Part shown: positions 32,844 through 41,825 of the stretch, piece after piece
Numbering within the stretch: position 1 is the stretch's first letter
Layout: every line of letters begins with the position of its first letter
NCBI RefSeq assembly: GCF_003268475.1
Contig: NZ_MCIF01000002.1
Location: forward strand, 3,211,382 to 3,275,381
Length of the DNA: 64,000 bases
Source of the DNA: Thermogemmatispora tikiterensis
Lineage (GTDB): Bacteria > Chloroflexota > Ktedonobacteria > Ktedonobacterales > Ktedonobacteraceae
Reading direction: 5' to 3'
Translations under genes and position numbers: made by a program
Notes under the pieces: generated by a model
What the model was told of the DNA's origin: nothing
Databases searched by the model: none
The model's input: only the letters and a program-made list of their open reading frames with translations

Positions 32844-35800
32844 ATGAACCAGGCTCGCTTCTCTCGTCAGCAGCACCCACTGCTTGGGCTGCTGACACTG
32901 CTGGCACTTGCCACAACACTCTTGCCTGGTCCCTTCGTGAGCGCCTGGCTACATCCCCAGCGGCCCGGCGCCCATTGGGCGATCACCACTCGCCAGAGCC
33001 AGGCCAAAGCCCCACGCAGTAGCGGCCATACCGCCGTATTGACCTACAAAAACGATAACTGGCGTAGCGGTCAGAATACAACGGAAACACTCTTGACCCC
33101 AGGCAATGTCAATGCCCAAACCTTCGGCAAGCGCGTGGCCTACCCCGTCGATGGCCAGATCTATACCCAGCCACTCTATGTGCCCAATCTCAACGTCAAT
33201 GGCGCACTCCACAATGTGGTCTTTGTGGCAACCGAGCACGACAGCATCTACGCTTTTGACGCCGACACCCAGGCCACCAATGGCGCTCCTCCTCCGCTCT
33301 GGCACGTCAACTATCTGCTCCCTGGGGAGACGACAGTTGCCTGGGAGGATGTGGCCTGCGGCGATACGGTGCCGGAGATCGGGATTACCGGTACACCAGT
33401 CATCGATCTTGCCACACGGACAATGTTCTTTGTGACCTTCTCGGAAAATAGTAGTGGGCAGTTCTTCGATCGGCTCCACGCCATTGACATCAGCACGGGC
33501 CGCGAGCGCCCCGGTAGTCCGGTGGTGGTCCGGGCCAGCGTCCCTGGCCAGGGCGCCGGCAGCCAGAACGGCAGTGTGAGCTTCGACCCCCGCTACGAGC
33601 GCCAGCGCGCCGCCCTGCTGCTGGCCAATGGCCAGATCTACATCGCCTGGGGATCGTTCTGCGATAATATGCCGTACCACGGCTGGATCATCAGCTATGC
33701 CTACGATGGCAGCAGCTTCCGCCAAACCCATGCTTTCAACGTGACCCCCGATGGAGCCGGCGCTGGCGTCTGGCACGGCGGTGGCGGCCTGGCCGCCGAT
33801 AGCGAGGGCAATATCTACTTCATCAGCGGTAACGGCGACTTTGAGCCTTCCGCCCCTCGTCCATCGCTCGGCGATAGCTTTGTCAAGCTAAGCCCCGATT
33901 TGCGCTTGCTGGACTACTTCGCCCCCTTCAACCAGGAGTGCCTGGGAGAGGCCGACGCCGACCTCGGCTCGGGCGGGCCGCTGCTGCTTCCCTCTTACCC
34001 GGAGTTGATCGGCGGCGGCAAGGAAGGCCGCATCTATGTGCTGGATACTAATAAGCTGGGCCAGTTTACGACGGTCAGCCAACCCTGCACGGAGGCTAAT
34101 CGGCGTCGCACCGATCTGGATCAGGTGCTGCAGGAAACACCCCCCAGCACCGTCGGCGGCTTGTATGGAACCCCCGCCTACTGGCGCAGCGCTAATGCAG
34201 AGTACGTCTACGTCTCCAGCGTCGGACACCCGACCCTGGCCTATCGCCTGCAGCGCAACAGTAAAGGGCAGGTCCTGCTTTCACCAACACCAAGCTCCCA
34301 GACCCCAGAGAGAAGCTTCCTCTTCTCCGGCGGCAATCCCTCGCTCTCTAGCAATGGGACGAGTAACGGGATTCTCTGGCTGATCGATCCAGGCGGCGCT
34401 TTGCGCGCCTACGATGCGACGAACCTGAGCCATGAGCTATATAGCAGCGCCCAGGACCCGGACTACGATACGCTCGATAGCTACGTGAAGTTCAGTACGC
34501 CAACAATCGCCGATGGCCGGGTCTTCGTGCCAACCAAGACAACGCTGACCATCTACGGGCTGCTTAATAAGAGCAGCGCCCCCCCACCTCCAGTGACCTA
34601 CAACAACGTCGGCATCAGCGATGATTTTACCCAGAATGTGCAGGCCGCTAACTACGATGGCCTGGGCTATAGTTACTCTGCAACAGCTCTGGCCCAGGCC
34701 GGCATTACCCCAGGGGCAAGTGTCCTCTGTAACGGCCTGGCTTTCATCTGGCCAGATCTGCCCGCCGGGGTCAAGGATAATTACCAGGCCAATGGTCAGA
34801 CGATCCCACTGAATAGCGGACCAGGCGTGACGCTGGTGGCCTTCCTCGGCTCAGCTACCCAGGGATCAACCAGCGGCACCGCTCGCATTAACTATAGCGA
34901 CGGCTCGACCCAGCCGTTTACACTCGGCCTGACCGACTGGACTACCAGCCCACCCGCTTTTAACAATAAGCTGGTGGCGACGATGAGCTACCGCAATGGA
35001 CCCGGTGGGCAGCAACCGGTGACAGTCTACCTGTTCTACACCGACGTGACGGTCGATCCAAGCAAAACGATTAAGAGTGTGACGTTGCCCCCAGAACCCT
35101 CTGGCCCCAGCCGCCTGCACATTTTCGCTATTGCCACCAAAGGACTCTACGGCAGTTACAACAACATTGGGGTAAGCGACGACCACCTGCCCGCTCAGGC
35201 CAATTTCGACAACGCTGGCCACAGCTATTCGCTGCAAGCCCTGCAGCAGGCGGGAATCAATCCCGGCGACAATGCTTTCTACCGTGGCGTCTCCGGCGTG
35301 GTCTTTCAATGGCCCAACGCCGCCGCCAGCCAGCTCAACAACTATATCGCCACCGGGCAGACGCTGCCAGTGGCCCCTCAGAAGAACGCCAGCCTGCTGG
35401 CCTTTCTGGGAGCAGCCTCGGGCGGTCCTTCGTATGGCACCGCCTACGTCAACTACAGCGATGGCAGCCGCCAACCGTTTACCCTTGGCTTCAGCGACTG
35501 GACCCTCAATGAGGGCAAGGCCCGCGAGCCATCGTTCGGGAATGGCATCTTTGTTACCCTGCCCTACCGCAATCAGCCAACGGGACAGGAGTTTGTCAAG
35601 ACCTACATCTTCTATGCCGAGGTGGCCCTGCAGAGCGGCAAGACGGTCAAAAGCGTGACACTACCAGCCACGGTCAACCAGGGCCTGCTGCACGTCTTTG
35701 CCGTGGCCACCAAGACGGCGGAGGATTCTCCATACAATAATGCCGGCACAAGCGATGATAGCAACCCCCAGGCCGCTAACTTCGACGGCACAGGGGCCAG

Positions 35801-36290
35801 CTATTCCGCCCAGGCCCTGGCCGCGGTCGGGATCTTTCCCTGGCAGCCGTTCACCTACAATGGCGTGACCTTTAGCTGGCCAAATGTCGCTTCAGGAGCC
35901 AACAATAATTACCTGGCCAGCGGCCAGACGCTTCTTCTGAGTGGAAACGCTCATAAGACTGCGCTGGCCCTGCTGGGCGCCGCAGACCATAGCGATGCCT
36001 CGGGCGCCCACGGCCAGGTGCTGGTGCGCTACAGCGATGGCTCGGCTCAGCCGCTGCCGCTCTGCCTGAGCGACTGGACCCTCGGGGGCGGCTCCTTTGC
36101 TCCCAGCTGCGGCAATAGCATCGCCATCGTGACCGCTTATTATAACCGCCCCAGCGGCCCGCAGCTCCAACGAGCCTACGTCTTCTACGCCGAGCTGCCA
36201 CTCGACCCGGAGAAGACAGTCAAGAGCATTACGCTGCCCACCACGGTTCTGGGTGGTCATTTACATGTCTTTGCCATCGCTCTCAAGTAG
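32844..36290 (+). CDS. Secreted beta-propeller-like protein with three C-terminal repeats
   Basis: 1148 aa, start ATG 32844 after GGAGGAGGAGG. A signal peptide (helix about 13-33, ending near VSA-W) targets it outside the cell. Residues 55-575 resemble a PQQ/WD-type propeller, with LTYKNDNWRSGQNTTETLLT, GKRVAYPVDGQIYTQPLYV and VVFVATEHDSIYAFDAD, a start seen in secreted propeller proteins of soil bacteria. Three repeats of about 180 residues follow (586-771, 772-955, 964-1148). Each begins YNN-x-G-x-SDD and contains a YSDGS element, a DWT element and a terminal LHVFAIA strand; they look like beta-sandwich adhesion or carbohydrate-binding modules. No catalytic residues or anchor are visible. 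A role in substrate binding or the cell surface is inference. Confidence 0.85.
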   Translation: MNQARFSRQQHPLLGLLTLLALATTLLPGPFVSAWLHPQRPGAHWAITTRQSQAKAPRSSGHTAVLTYKNDNWRSGQNTTETLLTPGNVNAQTFGKRVAYPVDGQIYTQPLYVPNLNVNGALHNVVFVATEHDSIYAFDADTQATNGAPPPLWHVNYLLPGETTVAWEDVACGDTVPEIGITGTPVIDLATRTMFFVTFSENSSGQFFDRLHAIDISTGRERPGSPVVVRASVPGQGAGSQNGSVSFDPRYERQRAALLLANGQIYIAWGSFCDNMPYHGWIISYAYDGSSFRQTHAFNVTPDGAGAGVWHGGGGLAADSEGNIYFISGNGDFEPSAPRPSLGDSFVKLSPDLRLLDYFAPFNQECLGEADADLGSGGPLLLPSYPELIGGGKEGRIYVLDTNKLGQFTTVSQPCTEANRRRTDLDQVLQETPPSTVGGLYGTPAYWRSANAEYVYVSSVGHPTLAYRLQRNSKGQVLLSPTPSSQTPERSFLFSGGNPSLSSNGTSNGILWLIDPGGALRAYDATNLSHELYSSAQDPDYDTLDSYVKFSTPTIADGRVFVPTKTTLTIYGLLNKSSAPPPPVTYNNVGISDDFTQNVQAANYDGLGYSYSATALAQAGITPGASVLCNGLAFIWPDLPAGVKDNYQANGQTIPLNSGPGVTLVAFLGSATQGSTSGTARINYSDGSTQPFTLGLTDWTTSPPAFNNKLVATMSYRNGPGGQQPVTVYLFYTDVTVDPSKTIKSVTLPPEPSGPSRLHIFAIATKGLYGSYNNIGVSDDHLPAQANFDNAGHSYSLQALQQAGINPGDNAFYRGVSGVVFQWPNAAASQLNNYIATGQTLPVAPQKNASLLAFLGAASGGPSYGTAYVNYSDGSRQPFTLGFSDWTLNEGKAREPSFGNGIFVTLPYRNQPTGQEFVKTYIFYAEVALQSGKTVKSVTLPATVNQGLLHVFAVATKTAEDSPYNNAGTSDDSNPQAANFDGTGASYSAQALAAVGIFPWQPFTYNGVTFSWPNVASGANNNYLASGQTLLLSGNAHKTALALLGAADHSDASGAHGQVLVRYSDGSAQPLPLCLSDWTLGGGSFAPSCGNSIAIVTAYYNRPSGPQLQRAYVFYAELPLDPEKTVKSITLPTTVLGGHLHVFAIALK

Positions 36291-36303
36291 CCTTAACATA
36301 GCA

Positions 36304-36342
36304 GGGGAGCAGTCGGCGGACCTACAGCTCCGACTGCTCCCC
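36304..36342. terminator. 13-bp perfect hairpin between convergent genes
   Basis: GGGGAGCAGTCGG (36304-36316) and its exact reverse complement (36330-36342) enclose a 13-nt loop, between the end of the secreted protein gene and the end of the ClpN gene. The position fits a bidirectional terminator, but neither side has a T-tract. Confidence 0.6.
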
Positions 36343-36372
36343 CTGGTTCGCAGATCTCACCGGCTGCGTCGC

Positions 36373-36849
36373 TCAAGGCTCAGAGGCATGTCCCTCCTGC
36401 CGCAGACGGTGAAGCTTCACCCGTGCCCTTTCCAGGTCAAGACCGGCTCGCTCAAGAACCTCACTGGCCAGGGTTCCACTCTGGCTCAAAAGAGCCAGGA
36501 GTAGATGCTCGCTGCCAATAAAGCCCTGCTGCTCCCGGCTGGCCTCACCGACTGCTAACTCAATTGCTTGCCGGGTTTCTGGGGTCAGGCCCTGCCAGCT
36601 CGTCTCACCACCAGAATGAGCCGCCAGCCAGTCTGCAATGGCTCGCTCCGTGGCCGCATGAAGCAGCGACTGATCAACCTCCAGCCGCTCTAGCAGCTTT
36701 GAAACGGTTGTTGTTCCACTGGTGGTTATTCCCAGCAGCAAATGCTCTGGAGCAATATACGTTTGCTGATACCTTTCTGCGGACTGCTGCGCTTCTTTGA
36801 GGGCAAGCTTAGCGCTGTCTGTAAAGTAGTGAAAACGACTCTGGACCAT
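36373..36849 (-). CDS. Stand-alone Clp N-terminal (double ClpN) domain protein
   Basis: 158 aa consisting of two Clp repeat units: FTDSAKLALKEAQQSAERYQ with IAPEHLLLGITTSG (1-70), and LTPETRQAIELAVGEASREQ with IGSEHLLLALLSQSGTLASE (85-145). In ClpA/ClpC this domain binds substrates or adaptors, but here it is not attached to AAA+ modules, so it resembles ClpS-like or ClpN-only accessory proteins that may alter ClpC recognition or act independently. No Clp ATPase gene is nearby. It ends opposite the secreted protein gene and is divergent from der. Confidence 0.88.
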   Translation of the reverse strand: MVQSRFHYFTDSAKLALKEAQQSAERYQQTYIAPEHLLLGITTSGTTTVSKLLERLEVDQSLLHAATERAIADWLAAHSGGETSWQGLTPETRQAIELAVGEASREQQGFIGSEHLLLALLSQSGTLASEVLERAGLDLERARVKLHRLRQEGHASEP

Positions 36850-37204
36850 GCTTCTCCTGCCTTTGCTGCCAAGTAGCAGAAGATCGTGCCACAGATGATC
36901 TCTCTCCTGCTCTCAGCCCGAATAAACTACTCACTGCTTTTGCATCGCTGGCTTAGCCTGCCCTGGCACTAAGAGCCGCGCCCCGCTCTCCAGCTTTCGC
37001 CCTCCTTTTTCTCAGTTGGCTGCGCTAGGCCAGGTAGGGTACCAACCCTGACATTATAGCATATCGCAATAACGATTGCACTGTTGCCTAGAGGCGGGCA
37101 ATAGGGACTCAAAGCCAGTCTGAGTTTGTGTTATAATCAAGTCCAGGCTGTTTGTTCTCTCACTTACTACTCTGCGGGATCGCAAGAAAGGGGTGGTAGG
37201 GGCT
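36850..37204. other. Divergent intergenic region between clpN-like gene and der
   Basis: 355 bp with the promoters of two divergent genes. Only the extended -10 of der is convincing; no gene seen. Confidence 0.5.
37129..37137 (+). promoter_or_regulatory. Extended -10 promoter of der
   Basis: TGTTATAAT (37129-37137) combines a TGn extension with a perfect TATAAT. No strong -35 lies 17 bp upstream (TCAAAG). The leader is about 61 nt. Confidence 0.5.
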
Positions 37205-38632
37205 ATGAAGCCACTTGTCGCCATTGTAGGCCGACCGAATGTCGGCAAATCCACGTTTTTCAATCGCATGATCGGTGAGCGGCGCGCTATTGTCGAGGAT
37301 TTGCCTGGGACAACGCGCGACCGCCTTTACGGAGATACAGACTGGAATGGACGAACGTTTACGCTGATTGATACCGGTGGCCTGGCCCTCGGCGAGGGGA
37401 CACCGCCAGGTCAGGTTGGTTTGAGCGGCCTGAGCGGCGACCTGATGGAGCATGTGCGCTCGCAGGTACAGCTGGCCATCGAGGAGGCCGATGTTATTGT
37501 CTTTATGGTGGATGTGCGCACAGGCATTACCACCGCCGACGAGGAGGTGGCGGCCCTCCTACGTCGTACCAATAAGCCCGTGATCCTGGCTGCCAATAAG
37601 GCCGATAACGATAGCCAGCGCCAGTACGCTCCCGAGTTTTATGCCCTCGGCCTGGGCGAACCGATCGACATCTCAGCCCTGCACGGTCTGGGAACCGGCG
37701 ACTTGCTGGACAAGATCGTCGAGTCTCTACCGCCGGAGACGCCCGAGGAGCACACCGAAGAGGACGAGACAGAGCAAGTGCGCATCGCCATCGTCGGGCG
37801 TCCGAATGTCGGCAAGTCGTCGCTGCTTAACCGCATCCTGGGCTACGAGCGCGCTATTGTGAGCGATGTACCCGGAACGACGCGCGATATGATCGATACC
37901 GGGCTGCTCTTTGATGATCGCAAGCTCGTGCTCATCGACACCGCCGGCATCCGGCGACGCGGACGCATCGTGCCAGGCATTGAGAAATACAGTGTGATAC
38001 GCTCGATGCGCGCTATTGACCGCTGCGATGTGGCCCTCCTGCTGATCGATGCGGTTGAGGGACTGGCGGCTCAAGATACACATATCGCGGGTTATGTGCA
38101 TGAGCAGGCCAAAGGTATCATCGTCGTGGTCAATAAGTGGGATATTGTTCAGGAGCAGCGCCGTGCTGCCCGCCGGGGAGAGCCTCTCAGCCTGGCGAGG
38201 GAAATCGCCGAGGCCGAAGAGTATCGCAAGATTCTAAGCGCGGGCCTCAAGTTCATTCCCTATGCCCCGGTGGTCTTCGCCTCGGCCAAAACCGGCTACC
38301 ACGTTCAATCGCTGCTACGTAAGGCCATCGAAATTGCCGACACGCGCTTCGTGCGCATTCCCACAGCGCGTCTGAACGAGGTTGTGCAGGAGGCCATCCG
38401 TCGCCATCACCCGGCCACAGTTCACGGGCACCAGCTCAAGATCTTCTATGCCACTCAGGTTCAGGTTAATCCGCCAACCTTCGTCTTCTTCGTGAACAAT
38501 CCGGATTACCTTCATTTTAGCTACGAGCGCTATCTAGAAAATCGTCTACGCGAGGCTTTCGGCTTCGCCGGAACAGGGATTCGCTTAATCTTCCGCGCGC
38601 GGTCAAAGGTAGAGCTGCCGCGCCTGGGCTAG
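37205..38632 (+). CDS. der: Ribosome-associated GTPase Der (EngA)
   Basis: 475 aa from ATG 37205 (AAAGGGG about 12 nt upstream; an in-frame GTG at 37193 is less likely). Two tandem GTPase domains are visible: G1 motifs GRPNVGKST and GRPNVGKSS, DTGG and DTAG G3 motifs, and NKAD and NKWD G4 motifs. The C-terminal KH-like domain (about 370-475) binds the 50S subunit during assembly. The linker after the first domain is acidic. Der is essential in most bacteria. It is a single gene here. Confidence 0.96.
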   Translation: MKPLVAIVGRPNVGKSTFFNRMIGERRAIVEDLPGTTRDRLYGDTDWNGRTFTLIDTGGLALGEGTPPGQVGLSGLSGDLMEHVRSQVQLAIEEADVIVFMVDVRTGITTADEEVAALLRRTNKPVILAANKADNDSQRQYAPEFYALGLGEPIDISALHGLGTGDLLDKIVESLPPETPEEHTEEDETEQVRIAIVGRPNVGKSSLLNRILGYERAIVSDVPGTTRDMIDTGLLFDDRKLVLIDTAGIRRRGRIVPGIEKYSVIRSMRAIDRCDVALLLIDAVEGLAAQDTHIAGYVHEQAKGIIVVVNKWDIVQEQRRAARRGEPLSLAREIAEAEEYRKILSAGLKFIPYAPVVFASAKTGYHVQSLLRKAIEIADTRFVRIPTARLNEVVQEAIRRHHPATVHGHQLKIFYATQVQVNPPTFVFFVNNPDYLHFSYERYLENRLREAFGFAGTGIRLIFRARSKVELPRLG

Positions 38633-38833
38633 GCCAGTGGGCCTGGCCAGCCTGCTCCAAAGACTGGGCTGGGGATTGTTTTCGTTTTTGCTCGCCCTCT
38701 TGTCTGTTTTTTTGCTTTAACCACCCGGGCCTGGGAGATCCCCACTTTATAGACCCAGCACGCCGGCGGCCAGCATCAATGGCAGAGTCTCCTTACATGG
38801 GGGGCCATGCGTGTACCTGTGGGTGGAGGAAGC

Positions 38834-38854
38834 AACGTGCGCATAGCACACGTT
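38834..38854. promoter_or_regulatory. Imperfect palindrome upstream of the PfpI-type gene
   Basis: A 21-bp inverted repeat with arms AACGTGCGC and GCACACGTT (one mismatched pair, 3-bp centre ATA), 54 bp before the ATG. It is a possible regulator site. Confidence 0.4.
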
Positions 38855-38908
38855 TCCCTGGCAATGGTTGTCTTTGCTTGTTGACCTTTGCAAAGGAGGT
38901 TGCGATCG

Positions 38909-39472
38909 ATGCAAGGGACGAATCTGCAAGGCATGCGTGTGGCTATTCTGGCAACGGATTACTTTGAGCAGGTTGAGCTGAGCGAGCCAAAGAAGGCCCT
39001 GGAGGAGGCGGGAGCGCGCACGGCCATTGTGGCCCCAAAGGCGGGCCAGATCCAGGGCGTCAACCACGTCGAGAAGGGGGACAGCTTTCCAGTCGACTTG
39101 ACACTGCAGCAGGCCAACCCCGACGAGTTTGACGCCGTCCTTCTGCCAGGCGGAGCCTTGAACGCTGATGCCCTGCGTGTGCAGCGCGAGGCCCAGGAAT
39201 TTGTACGGCGCATTGACGCCGCCGGCAAGCCTATCGCCGTCATTTGTCATGGCCCCTGGCTGTTGGTCTCCGCAGGGCTGGTACGCGGGCGTACCTTAAC
39301 GAGCTACCATACGATCCAGGATGACATCCGCAACGCCGGTGGCAACTGGGTTGATCAGGAGGTTGTGCGCGATCGCAATTGGGTGAGCAGCCGCAGCCCT
39401 CGCGATCTTCCCGCCTTCAATCGGGCGATGATCGAGCTGTTCGCTCAGAGCCGCGTGAGCGCCCGCGGCTAA
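38909..39472 (+). CDS. DJ-1/PfpI-family type 1 glutamine amidotransferase-like protein
   Basis: 187 aa, start ATG 38909 after a strong AAAGGAGGT. It carries RVAILATDYFEQVELSEPKKAL with the conserved Glu, the family's GGALNADALR and the nucleophile elbow AVICHGPWLLVSA with Cys and its paired His. This is the PfpI/YhbO subgroup, whose members have been linked to protein repair or stress defence, with debated deglycase activity. A strong terminator at 39527-39569 closes the unit, so it is monocistronic. Confidence 0.9.
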   Translation: MQGTNLQGMRVAILATDYFEQVELSEPKKALEEAGARTAIVAPKAGQIQGVNHVEKGDSFPVDLTLQQANPDEFDAVLLPGGALNADALRVQREAQEFVRRIDAAGKPIAVICHGPWLLVSAGLVRGRTLTSYHTIQDDIRNAGGNWVDQEVVRDRNWVSSRSPRDLPAFNRAMIELFAQSRVSARG

Positions 39473-39526
39473 CTCGAACCATCCAACGACGATCGGGGAT
39501 CTGATTCTGCGTCAAAATACAAGGGG

Positions 39527-39569
39527 GGCGTCCGCAGAGCCATAGTGCGCTCTGGCGGGCGCCTTTTTT
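39527..39569 (+). terminator. Rho-independent terminator after the PfpI-type gene
   Basis: A stem of about 14 bp (left arm 39527-39540, right arm 39549-39563, one G-T pair and a one-base bulge) is followed by six T at 39564-39569. This is the clearest intrinsic terminator in the window. The rest of the gap 39570-39777 shows no gene. Confidence 0.85.
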
Positions 39570-39777
39570 GTTTGGTTATGCGCTGGTGTATGGTCACAAG
39601 CCAGCGAGCGCTACGGGAGCTGGCCATTCGCCTCCCCGGCCACTGTCATCTGTCATTTGACAGCAATTGATATTCAGGCTATTGTAAGGTATGGGTCAAC
39701 GATTGCAAGCCCGCTATCAGGCAGCACCCTCATAATCTAGCCTGGCATCATCTTGACGCAGAACGAACAGGGCACCG

Positions 39778-40422
39778 ATGAGCAGTGAAACGCTACCGGC
39801 TAACGATAGTCCCGCGACGGCCAGCGAGCTGGCCCTGGCACAGCGCAGACGGAAGCGCAGCATTGCAATTTTTGTGATTGTCAGTCTGCTGAATGTGGCG
39901 CTCCTGGCCGTACTCTGGTCGCAGCTGCTGACTCCCGCCCCGGGGCAGAATGCAAGCAGCAGCTTGGCCTCAGCGGGCTTCAGTGGCCCCATGGTAGGAA
40001 AGAAGGCGCCGGATTTCCGCCTGCCTCTGCTGGCTGCGGGCACCGGGTCTAATAGCTCGGTCGCTCTCTCCGATTTTAAGGGACAGGCGATTGTACTCAA
40101 CGTCTGGCAATCCTCCTGTGAGCCGTGCCAGCGTGAGGCCCCAGTGCTCCAGGCAACCTGGCAACGCGTCCAGGGGCAGGGCATCGTCTTTCTGGGCCTC
40201 GATTTTCAGGATAACCGCAACGATGCGCTGAGCTTCTTGCAGGCGCATGGAATTACGTATACGAATGTGAGCGATAGCAGTGGCGCGACGGCCATCAGCT
40301 ACGGCGTGGCTAATCTGCCAACGACGATCTTCATCGATCGCACAGGCACGATCGTGGGCTGGCACGCGGGAGAGCTGACGGTGCAGCTACTGGAGCAGGG
40401 CCTGCAACTGCTGAACCACTGA
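39778..40422 (+). CDS. TlpA/CcmG-like thioredoxin-fold protein
   Basis: 214 aa. A cytoplasmic N-terminus of about 28 residues is followed by a single helix (about 29-52) that anchors the thioredoxin fold outside the membrane. Redox motif is Cys114-Glu-Pro-Cys117 in WQSSCEPCQRE, with the cis-Pro in NLPTTIFIDRTG. PDFRLPLL marks the AhpC/TlpA family start. As the first gene of the ccm run it probably provides reductant for apocytochrome c or CcmH, the role of CcmG/ResA. Its active site C-E-P-C matches ResA. Starts ATG 39778. Confidence 0.9.
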   Translation: MSSETLPANDSPATASELALAQRRRKRSIAIFVIVSLLNVALLAVLWSQLLTPAPGQNASSSLASAGFSGPMVGKKAPDFRLPLLAAGTGSNSSVALSDFKGQAIVLNVWQSSCEPCQREAPVLQATWQRVQGQGIVFLGLDFQDNRNDALSFLQAHGITYTNVSDSSGATAISYGVANLPTTIFIDRTGTIVGWHAGELTVQLLEQGLQLLNH

Positions 40423-40547
40423 GATAAGGGGACAGCAGGCTCCTGTTGGTGAGAAAGACGTTTGGAAGCTGGGAGAGGAGGATACCTTACCCAGGCAGGC
40501 AAGGAAGAAAACGAGAAGTTGACCTACGAGGATAAAAGGGGCTGGCT

Positions 40548-41027
40548 ATGGACTGGCTGCCGGCGCTGCTGCCGCAGGGGCTGCTGCTGATTATGCGGGT
40601 GATCCATACGCTGGCTGCCGCTACCTGGGTCGGTGGCAGTGCCATGTATTTGCTGGTGGTTCAGCCGGCCTTGCGCCTGGCTCCCGCGCCTGAGCTGGCC
40701 GCTAAAATCGCAGCGCGCTTTAGACGCCTGGTCAATGGCTGCGTCGGCCTGCTCCTGGTGAGCGGAGCCTTCTTAACGGTGGACCGCCTGACGGAGACGA
40801 GCCTCGGCTGGCCTTATCTGCTGACGTTGAGTGTGAAAATCGCGCTGGCGCTGGCTTTGTTCGCTTTGGCTTTTTATCTGGGACAAAGTGCGATCCGCCG
40901 GCTGGCTCGTCGCTCATCTCGCTTTGCTCAGGTCGCCCCTCGCTTGATGCTGGCCCTGGGCGTGGTAGTCTTCGCCCTCGGCGCCCTGCTCAATATCCTG
41001 TTCGAGGCTAGCCTCACCAATCGTTAG
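40548..41027 (+). CDS. CopD-like four-helix membrane protein
   Basis: 159 aa with four predicted helices and His in RVIHTLAAATWVGGSAMYLLV, a start shared with the CopD/urate-oxidase-N membrane family. Such proteins are associated with copper or haem; a conserved His in helix 1 could bind metal or haem. It follows the TlpA-like gene and precedes ccmE in the same direction, so a part in cytochrome maturation or oxidase assembly is plausible. Start ATG 40548 without an obvious Shine-Dalgarno. Confidence 0.7.
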   Translation: MDWLPALLPQGLLLIMRVIHTLAAATWVGGSAMYLLVVQPALRLAPAPELAAKIAARFRRLVNGCVGLLLVSGAFLTVDRLTETSLGWPYLLTLSVKIALALALFALAFYLGQSAIRRLARRSSRFAQVAPRLMLALGVVVFALGALLNILFEASLTNR

Positions 41028-41228
41028 CCGATTTCAGGTGGCGCGTTTCTGGCTGACTACCCACGCCACCCCGCTGGCGGTGGTCACGATCAGGGCGTCG
41101 CGCTTCGACAGCCAGAGGAGCGGGCGACGCGAGCAAGAGCGAGCGCATGGAAGTAGGCATGAGAGAGAAGCGCGAGCTTGTTCGCCTGTGACTCAGGCTC
41201 GCCTTCTAGTTGTATGGAGGTTCCCTTC

Positions 41229-41687
41229 GTGCAGTCGGCTGTGGTTTCTACTCAGACTGAGAAGGACACCGTCCAGGCTCCAGCGCGCCGGCGCTTGCCG
41301 GCTGGTCTGCTGGTCGCTGGCCTGGCAATTGCCGCTGCTGTCGTCTATTTGATTGTGGCGAATACGCGCTCCAGCGCTGTCTACTATATGACGATCGCCG
41401 AGTTGAAGCACTGTACGACCTGCAGCAGCCAGGCAGTACGGGTGATGGGTGTGGTGCAGCCCGGCTCGATCGAGCGCCACGATCAGACGCTGAGCTTTGT
41501 GATTACAGATAATCGGCAGTCGTTGCCAGTGGTGTACAGTGGCGTCGTTCCTGATATTTTCCAGGCGGGCATCCAGGTGGTGGTCGAGGGCTACTACCAT
41601 GGCCAGGGCACTTTCGAGGCTCAGACGCTGCTGGCCAAGTGCCCCTCGAAGTTCCAGGCCGCGACACCAACGCCCAGCAGCAGTTGA
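41229..41687 (+). CDS. ccmE: Cytochrome c maturation haem chaperone CcmE, cysteine-type
   Basis: 152 aa from GTG 41229, seven to eight bases after GGAGG. One membrane helix (about 24-44) is followed by an OB-fold with VRVMGVVQPGSIERHDQTLSFVITDN. At the haem-attachment position, where the classical protein has His in HxxxY, this one has Cys138 in CPSKF, i.e. CxxxF. This resembles the CxxxY CcmE of the variant System I known from archaea and some bacteria. An extra CxxC (Cys62, Cys65) precedes the fold. CcmE receives haem from CcmC and hands it to CcmF. ccmF follows at 139 bp. Confidence 0.88.
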   Translation: MQSAVVSTQTEKDTVQAPARRRLPAGLLVAGLAIAAAVVYLIVANTRSSAVYYMTIAELKHCTTCSSQAVRVMGVVQPGSIERHDQTLSFVITDNRQSLPVVYSGVVPDIFQAGIQVVVEGYYHGQGTFEAQTLLAKCPSKFQAATPTPSSS

Positions 41688-41825
41688 GGCTGCATCTGGT
41701 AATGGCTCCGCTATGTTTCTTTCTGTCTTTGACTGATCTCTGCCTTCTCTGCCCGCCACAGCGGCAGCCCGCCTGACTTGAGAGACTGCCCAACTGTGGG
41801 AGTGTTTTCGAGGGAGAAGAGAGCT

